64,000 nt of DNA from Flavobacterium sp. (GCA_029946065.1 JAQSDU010000004.1:99201-163200), one strand, 5' to 3'. Counted from the first letter of the stretch, positions 27,125 through 35,708 are shown. Numbers and translations are program-made. Notes: generated by a model not told the origin, from the letters alone.

Positions 27125-27783
27125 TACGTGTGCTTTCTACAAAAAAACTGCAGCCGAACCAGCGGCAATTTCTACTAAGCGCTGGAATTGCTGTCGTTGA
27201 AGCCGATTTTATTGCGATAAAAGATTGCGATTTTACGTTCTTAAAAAGTAATGACAATTTGATTTTTACCAGTCAAAATGCAGTAAAAGTAGTTGCAAAT
27301 CATCCCGAAGTACAGGAAATTAGAAGAAATCCGGTTTTTTGCGTTGGTGAAAAAACGACTGATTTGCTCGATTCTTTAGGTTTTACCGTTCAGGAATCGG
27401 CAGAAAATGCGTCGGATTTGGCGAAGATAATTATTGATACTTATACTGCTGAAAGTTTTACTTTTTGCTGTGGTAATATGCGCCGCGAGGAACTTCCGGA
27501 GCTACTAAAAACAGCAAATGTCAATTGTAATGAAATTGAAGTTTATCAAACGGAAATGCTTTCAAATAAAATAAATGCCATCCTTGACGGAATACTTTTT
27601 TTCAGTCCGTCAGCAGTAGCAAGTTATGTAACCCAAAATAAAATCAACAATGAAACCTGCTTCTGCATCGGCAAAACCACCGCAAAAGCACTTGAAAACA
27701 TTACAGGAAATATCATAATCGCCAATCAGCCAAGCGTTGAAAACGTGATTATACAAGCTATAAACCATTACAAAAAAGCGTAG
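27121..27783 (+). CDS. hemD: Uroporphyrinogen-III synthase
   Basis: Cyclises hydroxymethylbilane with inversion of ring D to uroporphyrinogen III. The family is poorly conserved; the 220-residue length, two-lobed pattern, NLIFTSQNAVKVV, FCGNMRREELPELL and LFFSPSAVASYV segments, and position between hemC and hemE support the call. The start overlaps the hemC stop. A TTTGCGGTAAAA repeat (27796-27807) fills the gap to hemE. Confidence 0.92.
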   Translation: MIRVLSTKKLQPNQRQFLLSAGIAVVEADFIAIKDCDFTFLKSNDNLIFTSQNAVKVVANHPEVQEIRRNPVFCVGEKTTDLLDSLGFTVQESAENASDLAKIIIDTYTAESFTFCCGNMRREELPELLKTANVNCNEIEVYQTEMLSNKINAILDGILFFSPSAVASYVTQNKINNETCFCIGKTTAKALENITGNIIIANQPSVENVIIQAINHYKKA

Positions 27784-27818
27784 TGCCTTAGTGCCTTTGC
27801 GGTAAAACAACAACAACA

Positions 27819-28844
27819 ATGATCAAAAACGACTTATTTTTAAAAGCATTACGAGGAGAAACCGTTGAACGCCCGCCAGTCTGGATGATGCGCCAAGCCG
27901 GAAGATATTTACCAGAATTCATCGCCTTGCGCGACAAATACGATTTTTTCACACGCTGTCAGACACCGGAATTGGCGGCGGAAATTACAGTGCAGCCGAT
28001 TCGCCGAATTGCTCCCGATGCAGCAATTTTGTTTTCTGATATTCTTGTCGTACCGCAAGCCATGGGCATCGAGGTTTTGATGAAAGAAAGTGTCGGGCCA
28101 TTTTTGCCGAATCCAATTCGCACGCCGCAAGACGTTGAAAGAGTCATCGTTCCGAATATACATGAAACTTTGGGCTATGTGATGGACGCGATAAAACTCA
28201 CCAAAGAAATGCTCAATGACGAAGTGCCGCTGATCGGTTTTGCGGGTTCGCCATGGACGATTTTTTGTTATGCTGTGGAAGGAAAAGGCTCGAAAAGTTT
28301 CGATACGGCAAAAGGATTTTGCTTTACACATCCCGAAGCCGCGCATGTTTTATTGCAGAAAATCACCGATACGACTATCGCCTATTTGAAGGAAAAAGTA
28401 AAAGCCGGCGTTAACGCAGTGCAGATTTTTGATTCTTGGGGCGGTATGCTTTCGCCTGTAGATTATCAGGAGTTTTCATGGCAATACATCAACCAAATTG
28501 TTGAAGCTTTGGCAGACGAAACACACGTCATCGTGTTTGGAAAAGGTTGTTGGTTTGCTTTGAACGAAATGGGAAAAAGCAAGGCATCGGCATTAGGTGT
28601 TGACTGGACTTGTTCGCCAAGAAACGCTCGTTATTTATCTGGTGGCAATATTACATTACAAGGAAATTTCGACCCGTCAAGATTATTATCGCCAATTCCG
28701 ACGATCAAAAAAATGGTGCATCAGATGATTGACGAATTCGGGAAAGACAAATATATCGTGAATTTGGGCCACGGGATTTTACCAAATATTCCGGTAGATC
28801 ACGCAAAGGCGTTTATTGACGCGGTAAAAGAATACAGACAATAA
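27819..28844 (+). CDS. hemE: Uroporphyrinogen decarboxylase
   Basis: Removes four carboxyl groups from uroporphyrinogen III to give coproporphyrinogen III. The 341-residue protein has the substrate-binding [17 protein letters not shown] at residues about 18-34, [12 protein letters not shown] and FAGSPWT, and [12 protein letters not shown] near the middle. All active-site arginines and the aspartate are visible. Its stop overlaps the next start by one base (TAATG), so the small hypothetical genes downstream belong to the heme transcript. Confidence 0.97.
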   Translation: MIKNDLFLKALRGETVERPPVWMMRQAGRYLPEFIALRDKYDFFTRCQTPELAAEITVQPIRRIAPDAAILFSDILVVPQAMGIEVLMKESVGPFLPNPIRTPQDVERVIVPNIHETLGYVMDAIKLTKEMLNDEVPLIGFAGSPWTIFCYAVEGKGSKSFDTAKGFCFTHPEAAHVLLQKITDTTIAYLKEKVKAGVNAVQIFDSWGGMLSPVDYQEFSWQYINQIVEALADETHVIVFGKGCWFALNEMGKSKASALGVDWTCSPRNARYLSGGNITLQGNFDPSRLLSPIPTIKKMVHQMIDEFGKDKYIVNLGHGILPNIPVDHAKAFIDAVKEYRQ

Positions 28845-29269
28845 TGGCAAAGACATTTTTACAACAACTGTTGTCGGTTTTTAAAAGAAAAACGTACACG
28901 ATATCTCCCGAAAGCTTCAAAGCACAATTTGCTGCTGTAGACTCAGGTGCTATGAAAGTTGTTGAAGTCAATAATCCTTTGAATAAATGGAATGCGATCA
29001 GCTATAAAGCCAATCAATTAAAGCATATAAAAGCTGTAGATGCTGACGGAATTCCGGTAACGCTTCAAAATTCGCCAGCAATGGAAACGAGGATAATTTT
29101 GAAAAACGGCAAAAAACACCATTTTTATTTTGATACTTTGTTGCTTGAAAATGAAATACTAAAAGGAAGCAAATCGAAATTTATCCCAACTCTTTCCGGA
29201 AATATTCCTTTCGAGAGTATCGAAAAAATTGAAATACAAAACGGCGGAAAAAACTTCAATTACCAATAG
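28844..29269 (+). CDS. Conserved-looking hypothetical protein in the heme operon
   Basis: A 141-residue soluble protein with no signal peptide, membrane segment or recognised motif. It is rich in lysine and beta-strand-like stretches (ETRIILKNGKKHHFYFDTL, then ENEILKGS). It starts at the last base of the hemE stop, with one base between its own stop and the next ATG, which makes co-expression with hemE very likely. A role in heme handling is possible only by association; no heme-binding motif is seen. Confidence 0.75.
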   Translation: MAKTFLQQLLSVFKRKTYTISPESFKAQFAAVDSGAMKVVEVNNPLNKWNAISYKANQLKHIKAVDADGIPVTLQNSPAMETRIILKNGKKHHFYFDTLLLENEILKGSKSKFIPTLSGNIPFESIEKIEIQNGGKNFNYQ

Positions 29270-29270
29270 G

Positions 29271-29645
29271 ATGCCACTAACAAAAGGACTTCGAGACGAA
29301 GAAAACGAAAGAATCAATAACATTCTGGAAAGGCTGATTGGATTGGATTATGTTCCCGAAAATGGCAATTCTGAACTCAATGAACTTTTGAAAGGCTTGG
29401 CGTTGGATGCAGAGATGCTCCTGAATTTTTCAGATGAAGCGATTATTGTGCACCTTGAAAAATTGCATTTTGATTTTGCTAATGCGGAACAATTTGCTGA
29501 TTTTCTGATAAATTTATCCGGGAAAATACCCGAAAACAAACACGTTTTAAGCGAAAAAGCACTGGCGGTTTACAATTACATTCAATCGGAAAGCAAGGCC
29601 TTTTCTTTTGCTATTTTCAATAAAACTGCCGCGATAAAACGATAA
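29271..29645 (+). CDS. Hypothetical acidic protein in the heme operon
   Basis: A 125-residue helical, acidic protein (GLRDEENERINNILERLIGLD, then LNELLKGLALDAEML). The ATG at 29271 is preferred to one at 29229, which lies inside the previous gene. No domain was recognised. The regular helix pattern suggests a small helical bundle. It lies one base after the stop of the preceding gene and three bases before the GNAT gene, in the same transcript. Confidence 0.7.
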   Translation: MPLTKGLRDEENERINNILERLIGLDYVPENGNSELNELLKGLALDAEMLLNFSDEAIIVHLEKLHFDFANAEQFADFLINLSGKIPENKHVLSEKALAVYNYIQSESKAFSFAIFNKTAAIKR

Positions 29646-29648
29646 GCC

Positions 29649-30194
29649 ATGACATTCGACAACTGGAAAATTGACCGTTTGAACGACATTCAGCCTGAAG
29701 AATTTTTTAATTTGATACAGAAGAACAAAAGGCACATTGAAAAGACATTTCCGGTAACGGTTGAAAACTGTTCGACGTTTCAAAAGACAATAGATTTTTT
29801 GGGCAATAATATTGAAAAGGAAGCAACGAATGAAGGCTTTTATTTTTATTTGCGAAATACAGCAACCAATATTTTAATCGGTTACGTATGCATCAAGAAC
29901 ATCAATAAGTCGATTTTCAAATGTGAATTGGCGTATTTTATCGACAGTGAATTTGAAGGAAAAGGCATCATTTCAAAAGCAGTTTCACAAACACTCGATT
30001 TTTGTTTTGCTGAATTGGATATGAATAAAGTTTTCATTTGCACATCGCTTGTCAACAAAGGAAGTCAGCGCATCGCCACAAAACACGGCTTTCAACAAGA
30101 AGGGATTTTGCGCGAAGAATTTAAGAATTGCAATGGCATTTTGGAAGATATTATTTATTTCGGATTGCTAAAATCAGATCATAAAAATGGATGA
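29649..30194 (+). CDS. GNAT family N-acetyltransferase (RimJ/RimL type)
   Basis: A 181-residue acyltransferase of the GNAT fold. The acetyl-CoA region is visible as ELAYFIDSEFEGKGIISKAV, followed by FAELDMNKVFICT and RIATKHGFQQEGILREEF, the usual RimJ/RimL ending. Family members acetylate ribosomal-protein N-termini or small amines; the substrate here is unknown. It lies inside the heme operon and overlaps the next gene by eight bases, but a role in heme synthesis is not implied by the fold. Confidence 0.87.
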   Translation: MTFDNWKIDRLNDIQPEEFFNLIQKNKRHIEKTFPVTVENCSTFQKTIDFLGNNIEKEATNEGFYFYLRNTATNILIGYVCIKNINKSIFKCELAYFIDSEFEGKGIISKAVSQTLDFCFAELDMNKVFICTSLVNKGSQRIATKHGFQQEGILREEFKNCNGILEDIIYFGLLKSDHKNG

Positions 30195-30510
30195 TATACA
30201 GTTAGAAAAAGAACGTTCTTTAAAAACCATTTTTGTTGTCGCGAATGTGGTATTTTTTGGGTTCTATATTCCTTTGTGGATGAAAATACTGAATCTTTTT
30301 TCAGGAAACATCTCTGAGAATGATGGTGTATTTTTAGAGATGCTTTTTGCCGTTTTAGCACCCATAGTTTATTCGGTTGTGACATTAATTTATATCGCGG
30401 TATTCAAAATAAAACAGCAAAAGCCTTACGACAGAATGGTCGGAATTGTATGGGCGCCGGTTTTAATAGCAGTTATAATTTTCGGAATCAAATGGTTCTT
30501 TTTCAAGTGA
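30187..30510 (+). CDS. Small membrane protein, unknown function
   Basis: A 107-residue protein with three predicted membrane helices (about 14-37, 46-70 and 83-104, the last WAPVLIAVIIFGIKWFFF). There are no conserved polar motifs to suggest transport or catalysis. It overlaps the GNAT gene by eight bases and ends four bases before hemF, so it is within the heme operon. Function unknown. Confidence 0.72.
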   Translation: MDDIQLEKERSLKTIFVVANVVFFGFYIPLWMKILNLFSGNISENDGVFLEMLFAVLAPIVYSVVTLIYIAVFKIKQQKPYDRMVGIVWAPVLIAVIIFGIKWFFFK

Positions 30511-30514
30511 TAAA

Positions 30515-31429
30515 ATGAAAGATAAATTCTACCAATACATACAAACGCTTCAGGACGAAATTGTTGCCGGACTCGAAAAAGCAGACGGCGGCGCAAAATT
30601 CCGTGAAGACCTTTGGGAACGTCCGGAAGGTGGCGGCGGACGTACGCGCGTCATAGAAAGCGGAGCTGTTATCGAAAAAGGCGGCGTTAACATTTCTGCC
30701 GTACACGGAAAATTACCCGAAGCGATGCAGAAAATGTTCAATGTGGGCGAAGCCGATTTTTTCGCTTGCGGTTTAAGCCTTGTCATTCATCCCAAAAATC
30801 CAATGGCACCAACGGTTCACGCAAACTGGCGCTATTTTGAAATGTATGACGAAAGTGGCAAAATCATCCAACAATGGTTTGGTGGCGGACAGGATTTAAC
30901 GCCGTATTATTTGTTTGAAGAAGACGCAAAACATTTTCATCAAACCTGTAAAAATGCTTGTGACAAGCATAATGCAGACTTTTATCCGAAATATAAAAAA
31001 CAATGCGATGCCTATTTCTGGAATGCGCACAGAAACGAAGCCCGTGGAATTGGCGGGTTATTCTTTGATTACTGCAAAGCGACCGAAGAATTATCTATGG
31101 AAGATTGGTTTAATTTTGTTGCCGAAGTTGGCGACAGTTTCCTTGAAGCCTACATTCCGATTTTAGACAGAAGAAAGAATTTGCCCTATTCAGAGGCACA
31201 AAAGACCTGGCAGGAAATCCGTCGCGGCCGTTATGTCGAGTTCAATTTGGTACACGACAAAGGCACGCTTTTCGGTTTAAAAACCAATGGCAGGATCGAA
31301 AGTATTTTGATGAGTTTGCCGCCAAATGTGCAATGGGTTTATGACCATCATGCGGAAAAAGGAAGCCAAGAAGAAAAATTAATCGATGTATTGGAAAATC
31401 CGGTCAACTGGATTTCATTTAAAATTTAA
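30515..31429 (+). CDS. hemF: Oxygen-dependent coproporphyrinogen III oxidase
   Basis: Converts coproporphyrinogen III to protoporphyrinogen IX using molecular oxygen. The 304-residue protein has the family blocks GGGGRTRVIE, INPxxP-type HPKNPMAPTVHANWRYF, WFGGGQDLTPYY, and RGRYVEFNLVHDKGT with GLKTNGRIES. All expected histidines are present. Choice of HemF rather than the radical-SAM HemN indicates an aerobic lifestyle; whether a hemN exists elsewhere cannot be seen. It sits directly before hemB. Confidence 0.97.
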   Translation: MKDKFYQYIQTLQDEIVAGLEKADGGAKFREDLWERPEGGGGRTRVIESGAVIEKGGVNISAVHGKLPEAMQKMFNVGEADFFACGLSLVIHPKNPMAPTVHANWRYFEMYDESGKIIQQWFGGGQDLTPYYLFEEDAKHFHQTCKNACDKHNADFYPKYKKQCDAYFWNAHRNEARGIGGLFFDYCKATEELSMEDWFNFVAEVGDSFLEAYIPILDRRKNLPYSEAQKTWQEIRRGRYVEFNLVHDKGTLFGLKTNGRIESILMSLPPNVQWVYDHHAEKGSQEEKLIDVLENPVNWISFKI

Positions 31430-31453
31430 AATTCAACATTTAAAATAAAACAA

Positions 31454-32440
31454 ATGTTCAACAGAAACCGCCGTTTAAGAACCAACGAATCCATCCGTAG
31501 CCTCGTGCGCGAAACATCGTTAAGTCCGCAAGATTTTATGCTGCCGATGTTCGTCGCCGAAGGAAAAGATGTCAAAATTCCAATTCCATCCATGGTTGGC
31601 ATCTACCGTCATTCGCTCGACAACACCATCAAAGAGGTCAAAGAAGCTTGGGATTTAGGCATCAAAGCCGTTAATATCTACGTGAAAGTTAGCGAAAACC
31701 TCAAAGACAACACCGGAAAAGAAGCCTGGAACAAAGACGGACTGATGCAACAAACCATTCGCGCGATCAAAGATGCAGTTCCGGAAATGATCGTAATGCC
31801 AGACGTTGCGCTCGATCCGTATTCGATTTACGGACACGACGGCATCATCGAAAAAGGGCAAATCATCAATGACGCAACAGTCGATGCGTTAACATTAATG
31901 AGTTTAAGCCACGCCGAAGCCGGAGCTGATTTTGTAGCGCCTTCCGATATGATGGACGGACGCGTTTACGCCATCCGTAAAGCGTTGGAAGCCAACGGTC
32001 ATCACAATGTTGGCATCATGAGTTATAGCGCAAAATATGCATCTGCATTTTACGGTCCGTTCCGCGATGCTTTGGATTCTGCGCCGGTTGATGCAACGAA
32101 TGTCCCTAAGGACAAGAAAACCTACCAAATGGATTACGCCAACCGCATTGAAGCCATTAGAGAAACGCTCGACGACGTTGCTGAAGGTGCCGATATTGTG
32201 ATGGTAAAACCCGGAATTGCTTATCTTGACATCGTTCGGGAAGTGAAAAACGCAGTTAACGTTCCGGTTGCGGTTTACCATGTTTCCGGTGAATATGCGA
32301 TGATAAAAGCCGCAGCCGAAAGAGGTTGGCTCGACCACGACAAGATTATGATTGAGCAGTTATTCTGTATCAAACGTGCGGGCGCAAGCATTATTTCGAC
32401 GTATTTTGCTAAGGAAGCGGCGGTATTATTGAACAAATAA
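31454..32440 (+). CDS. hemB: Delta-aminolevulinic acid dehydratase (porphobilinogen synthase)
   Basis: Condenses two 5-aminolevulinates into porphobilinogen. The 328-residue protein has the Schiff-base lysine regions SYSAKYASAFYGPFRDA and MVKPGIAYLD. In the metal region it reads PDVALDPYSIYGHDG, with alanine and aspartates where zinc enzymes have cysteines (for example DVCLCEYTSHGHCG-type). It is therefore of the zinc-independent, magnesium-type class by known family rules. The last heme-ring gene of the cluster, followed by an inverted CTTAATGGTTT-type repeat and a cytochrome gene. Confidence 0.97.
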   Translation: MFNRNRRLRTNESIRSLVRETSLSPQDFMLPMFVAEGKDVKIPIPSMVGIYRHSLDNTIKEVKEAWDLGIKAVNIYVKVSENLKDNTGKEAWNKDGLMQQTIRAIKDAVPEMIVMPDVALDPYSIYGHDGIIEKGQIINDATVDALTLMSLSHAEAGADFVAPSDMMDGRVYAIRKALEANGHHNVGIMSYSAKYASAFYGPFRDALDSAPVDATNVPKDKKTYQMDYANRIEAIRETLDDVAEGADIVMVKPGIAYLDIVREVKNAVNVPVAVYHVSGEYAMIKAAAERGWLDHDKIMIEQLFCIKRAGASIISTYFAKEAAVLLNK

Positions 32441-32493
32441 AAATAAACCATTAAGTCTTAATGATTCTTAATCCCTAACTGGCTTCAAAAAAT

Positions 32494-32877
32494 ATGGTAA
32501 AGAAAATTTGTTTTTTAGCGATTGTTCTATGTTGTTTCTCCTGCAAAAAAGAAGAAGCAAAAAAAGACGATTTATATCCGAATTCCGAGACATCACAAAC
32601 GCCGATCCAACTCGGTCAAGAAATTTTCGAAGGGAAAGGCAATTGTTACGCATGTCATAAGTCCGACCAAAAAATAGTCGGGCCAAGCATCGCAGAAATC
32701 GCCAAAATCTATAGAGACAAAAAGGGAAATATCATTTCGTTTCTCAAAGGCGAAGGCGAGCCGCTCGTAGATCCGTCGCAATATGAAGTGATGAAAACCA
32801 ATTTTGCCATCACTAAAAATTTCTCTGATGAAGAATTAAAAGCGGTTGAGGTGTATATTTTGAGTTATTCGAAATGA
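32494..32877 (+). CDS. Lipoprotein c-type cytochrome
   Basis: A 127-residue class I cytochrome c. The signal peptide ends at a lipobox-like CCFSC cysteine, so it is probably lipid-anchored to the periplasmic face of a membrane. The single heme site is CYACH at about residues 51-55, and a methionine near the C-terminal half (VMKTNFAITKNF) is a candidate sixth ligand. The product of the heme operon is its cofactor, which fits its position downstream of hemB. Its redox partner is unknown. Confidence 0.9.
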   Translation: MVKKICFLAIVLCCFSCKKEEAKKDDLYPNSETSQTPIQLGQEIFEGKGNCYACHKSDQKIVGPSIAEIAKIYRDKKGNIISFLKGEGEPLVDPSQYEVMKTNFAITKNFSDEELKAVEVYILSYSK

Positions 32878-32952
32878 TGCTTTAACTTTTGAGAAGCAAA
32901 CCAAATAAACCGCTATAGGCTGAAATCTGAAACCTGCGATTGATTAGAACTA

Positions 32953-34152
32953 CTACTCTAACATCTTCTGGCTAATTCGGCTTGAAGCAATTAGTGAAGC
33001 CAGAAATCCTAGGGTTATAATCGTTCCTAATACGATAATAATATTCATTAGCGAAAAAACTACAGGATAAGCAAGGCTTTCGGTAATCATTACGAGTTGA
33101 AAATGTTGTTGGACTAATACTATCAAACTGCCAATCGCCAATCCAATCAATCCTCCTTTTACACAAAGTAAAGTGCCTTGCAGCAGGAAAATCCTGCGCA
33201 GATCGCTTGGTTCGGCACCGAGGTTGTATAGCGTTTTGAGATTCGCTTTCTTGTCCAGAATCATCATGATGATGGCACCGGCAAAGGCGAACAAAATGAG
33301 TATAATCACCAAAGTGAAAATCAGGTAAATCGCGAGGTTTTCTGTCCGGAGCATTTTGTACAATGCATCGTTGAGCTGCGCACGGTTTTTCACAGTGATT
33401 TTATTTTTGAAAATGGATTGAAGTTTTTCGGTTATTTTTTCTTCGTCGGCATCTGGTTTGAATTTGATTTCTATGGCGGAAACTTGTCCGGGCTTGAATT
33501 CGAGCAAACGCTGTGCGATGGCGAAATCGGCAAAAACATATTTGGAGTCCAAGTCTTCACTAATGGCATAAACGCCCGACGGCACAAGAATCGATTTGTT
33601 GAAAGCATTGTCTGGAGTCTCGATGGCGCCTTTTCCGGGTTTCGGAACATATACTTCTAAAACATTATTGACGTCGAGAAGTCCAATGGATAATTTATCG
33701 GCGATACCGCGCCCAACAACGACTTGAACGGTATTGTTTTCAAACCATTCCCCTTGATAAATACCGTTTTTGATGGTGCTTACATTCGTAAAAAGACTGT
33801 CAACCCCTTTCAGATAAGTAACTTCTTCCTTATTATTGAAAACGAACAAAACGCGTTCTTCGATGACTTTGGAGAAAGCGGCGACACCTTCGATATCTTT
33901 TATTTTTTGTTCCTGTTCGGGTGCAATGACGAAGGATTTTCCCAATGTAGCCGTTACTTTTAAATCCGGATCAATGGTATTGGAGAAGGAAAGACTGAAA
34001 TCGATCAGTCCGCTAAAAACCGATAATACAACAAAAAGACACAAGGCACCCACGATAATCCCGAGCGACGCAATCCTATTAATGATGTTAATAGCGTTGT
34101 TTTTACTGCTGCTGCGCAAATATCGTTTGGCTATGTAAAGCGGGAAATTCAA
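32953..34152 (-). CDS. FtsX/LolC-E-like ABC transporter permease
   Basis: A 399-residue inner-membrane protein with one N-terminal helix (about 26-48), a large periplasmic domain, and three C-terminal helices with the FtsX-domain AGAIIMMILDKKANLKTLYNLGA. This layout matches LolC/LolE lipoprotein-release permeases. The start codon is TTG at 34152 (giving MNFPLYIAKRYL, the family start); no ATG fits this frame nearby. It follows the rbfA stop by one base, an operon link also common in flavobacteria. No ATP-binding partner is adjacent. Confidence 0.9.
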   Translation of the reverse strand: MNFPLYIAKRYLRSSSKNNAINIINRIASLGIIVGALCLFVVLSVFSGLIDFSLSFSNTIDPDLKVTATLGKSFVIAPEQEQKIKDIEGVAAFSKVIEERVLFVFNNKEEVTYLKGVDSLFTNVSTIKNGIYQGEWFENNTVQVVVGRGIADKLSIGLLDVNNVLEVYVPKPGKGAIETPDNAFNKSILVPSGVYAISEDLDSKYVFADFAIAQRLLEFKPGQVSAIEIKFKPDADEEKITEKLQSIFKNKITVKNRAQLNDALYKMLRTENLAIYLIFTLVIILILFAFAGAIIMMILDKKANLKTLYNLGAEPSDLRRIFLLQGTLLCVKGGLIGLAIGSLIVLVQQHFQLVMITESLAYPVVFSLMNIIIVLGTIITLGFLASLIASSRISQKMLE

Positions 34153-34153
34153 T

Positions 34154-34546
34154 TTAGGATTTCTTTCTGCGTTCTAATAAATCGCGGTTTTCTATTGGAT
34201 TTTCTTTTGCTGAAAGAGCGTTGTCGATTTTTTCGATATAATCGAGGGAATCATCGATATAGAAAGTCAGGTTCGGCACTTTCCGCAATTGTAATTTTAC
34301 GCGTTGCGATAAATCGTGTTTGATTAATGACGTATTCGATTTAATAGCAGCAAGTGTTTCGGCGGCTTTATCCTGCGGGAAAATACTCAGGTGTACGGTT
34401 GCAACGGATAAATCGCTTGTCACATTGACTTTAGATACAGAGATTACAAGATTTGAAATTCCGTTTTTCCTGATTTCACCTTGAAGGATATCTACAAGGT
34501 CTTTTTGCAATACGCCGCCTATTTTTTTCTGTCTGTTCGTTTCCAT
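34154..34546 (-). CDS. rbfA: Ribosome-binding factor A
   Basis: Helps mature the 30S subunit by acting on the 5' end region of 16S rRNA. The 130-residue protein has the KH-like core with SVSKVNVTSDLSVATVHLSI and the C-terminal RKVPNLTFYIDDSLDYIEKI, matching RbfA. Length is normal. It is the first gene of a two-gene unit with the permease downstream. Confidence 0.95.
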   Translation of the reverse strand: METNRQKKIGGVLQKDLVDILQGEIRKNGISNLVISVSKVNVTSDLSVATVHLSIFPQDKAAETLAAIKSNTSLIKHDLSQRVKLQLRKVPNLTFYIDDSLDYIEKIDNALSAKENPIENRDLLERRKKS

Positions 34547-34571
34547 GGGGCAAAGATAGTGAATTTTTAGT

Positions 34572-34603
34572 AGCTGAGTGCCTGAGCAGCTGAGTGCCTG
34601 AGC
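34572..34603. repeat. 16-base perfect tandem duplication
   Basis: AGCTGAGTGCCTGAGC occurs twice in a row between rbfA and mce; its core GTGCCTGAG recurs inverted (CTCAGGCAC) at 34693-34701, so the upstream region of mce can form a long-range hairpin. Confidence 0.9.
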
Positions 34604-34707
34604 AATTCGCCTGACATTTAGGATTCGAAATTTCCTTATATTTACCGCATAAATATGTACTTGTTGCCCCGCTTGTTTAATCCAATTAAAAACTCAGGCA
34701 CTTAAAA

Positions 34708-35112
34708 ATGAAAAAAATAGAACACATCGGTATCGCCGTAAACAACCTCGAAGTTGCCAATTTGCTCTTCGAAAAGCTCTTTGGCGCTCCGCCATATAAA
34801 ACAGAATCTGTCGAAAGTGAAGGCGTTAACACTTCCTTTTTCATGAACGGTCCCAACAAAATAGAATTGTTGGAAGCTACGAATCAGGAAAGTCCGATAG
34901 CAAAATTTCTTGAAAAGAAAGGCGAAGGCATTCATCATATTGCTTTTGATGTGGAAGATATTGTTTTGGAAATTGCGCGGCTTAAAGCCGAAGGATTCAT
35001 CGTCCTGAACGAAATGCCGAAGAAAGGCGCAGATAATAAGCTCGTGGCATTTTTACATCCTAAAAGCACCAATGGTGTTTTGATTGAATTGTGCCAAGAG
35101 ATTGAATTGTAA
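34708..35112 (+). CDS. mce: Methylmalonyl-CoA epimerase
   Basis: Interconverts the 2R and 2S epimers of methylmalonyl-CoA. The 134-residue vicinal-oxygen-chelate protein has paired betaalphabetabetabeta modules with metal-site residues in KIEHIGIAVNN, ESVESEGVNTSFF, GEGIHHIAFDV and GVLIELCQ. The length is exact for the family. Likely a single-gene unit. The window shows no mutase gene, so the pathway context lies elsewhere. Confidence 0.95.
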   Translation: MKKIEHIGIAVNNLEVANLLFEKLFGAPPYKTESVESEGVNTSFFMNGPNKIELLEATNQESPIAKFLEKKGEGIHHIAFDVEDIVLEIARLKAEGFIVLNEMPKKGADNKLVAFLHPKSTNGVLIELCQEIEL

Positions 35113-35304
35113 GGCTATAAGATTGTAAGACCGTAAGATTTCTGTTCATGACTCAGTTTTCGACAAAGTATTAAATCTTACAAATTCAAAACTTTACAAT
35201 TATACAATATGCTGGCTTACAATCATAAAATCTTACCGCTTAAAATCTCCCCAAAAAACATTTGCACTAAATCAAAAATTGTGGTAATATTGCACCTCTA
35301 AACC

Positions 35305-35378
35305 GGTCCTATAGCTCAGCTGGTTAGAGTCCCTGACTCATAATCAGGTTGTCCCTGGTTCGAGCCCAGGTGGGACCA
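35305..35378 (+). tRNA. tRNA with CAT anticodon (tRNA-Ile2 likely, elongator Met possible)
   Basis: A complete cloverleaf: acceptor GGTCCTA/TGGGACC, D-arm GCTCAGCTGGTTAGAGT, anticodon stem CCTGA/TCAGG with loop CTCATAA, T-loop TTCGAGC, discriminator A. The CCA end is not encoded. The anticodon CAT is shared by elongator Met, initiator Met and lysidine-modified Ile2. The C4-G69/C5-G68 acceptor pairs resemble Ile2. A terminator follows. Confidence 0.93.
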
Positions 35379-35708
35379 CATATTTTCAAAGCCTTACAGC
35401 AATGTGAGGCTTTTTTAATTGCGATGCATTGAGGTCATTGGTTTAAATCCAGTCGAGGTCTTCAAATTTGTTGTTTTGAGATAGGGTTTTAGTCAAGATT
35501 TTTGAAAGTTGGTCATTGTACAGATTGCAAATCACCATCGGGTATTGTGGCAAATGGGCACTTCTTTGTAGCAAAATGGTTTTTATAACGATTATGCGTT
35601 GTGTCTTCGTATCTTTTCGATAAATTATTGGCTCGTAAAGGTTTAATGTGAGTTAATTGTTGTTGGGTTTCGGGAAATGGGATAAAAATCCGGGGCTAAT
35701 TGCGCTCT
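35379..35708. other. 330-base region between tRNA and TPR regulator
   Basis: Apart from the terminator it contains an isolated T-arm-like fragment at 35437-35453 (ATTGG, loop TTTAAAT, CCAGT) followed by an acceptor-like CGAGGTC. No gene was recognised in the remaining AT-rich DNA. Confidence 0.55.
35388..35416 (+). terminator. Intrinsic terminator after the CAT tRNA
   Basis: Stem AAAGCCTTACA with TGTGAGGCTTT, one G-T pair, loop GCAA, then a T run. Confidence 0.85.

Noticed and set aside
35431..35464. A second tRNA gene after the CAT tRNA
   Set aside because: Only a T-arm and a 3' segment are present; no D-arm or anticodon arm can be drawn.
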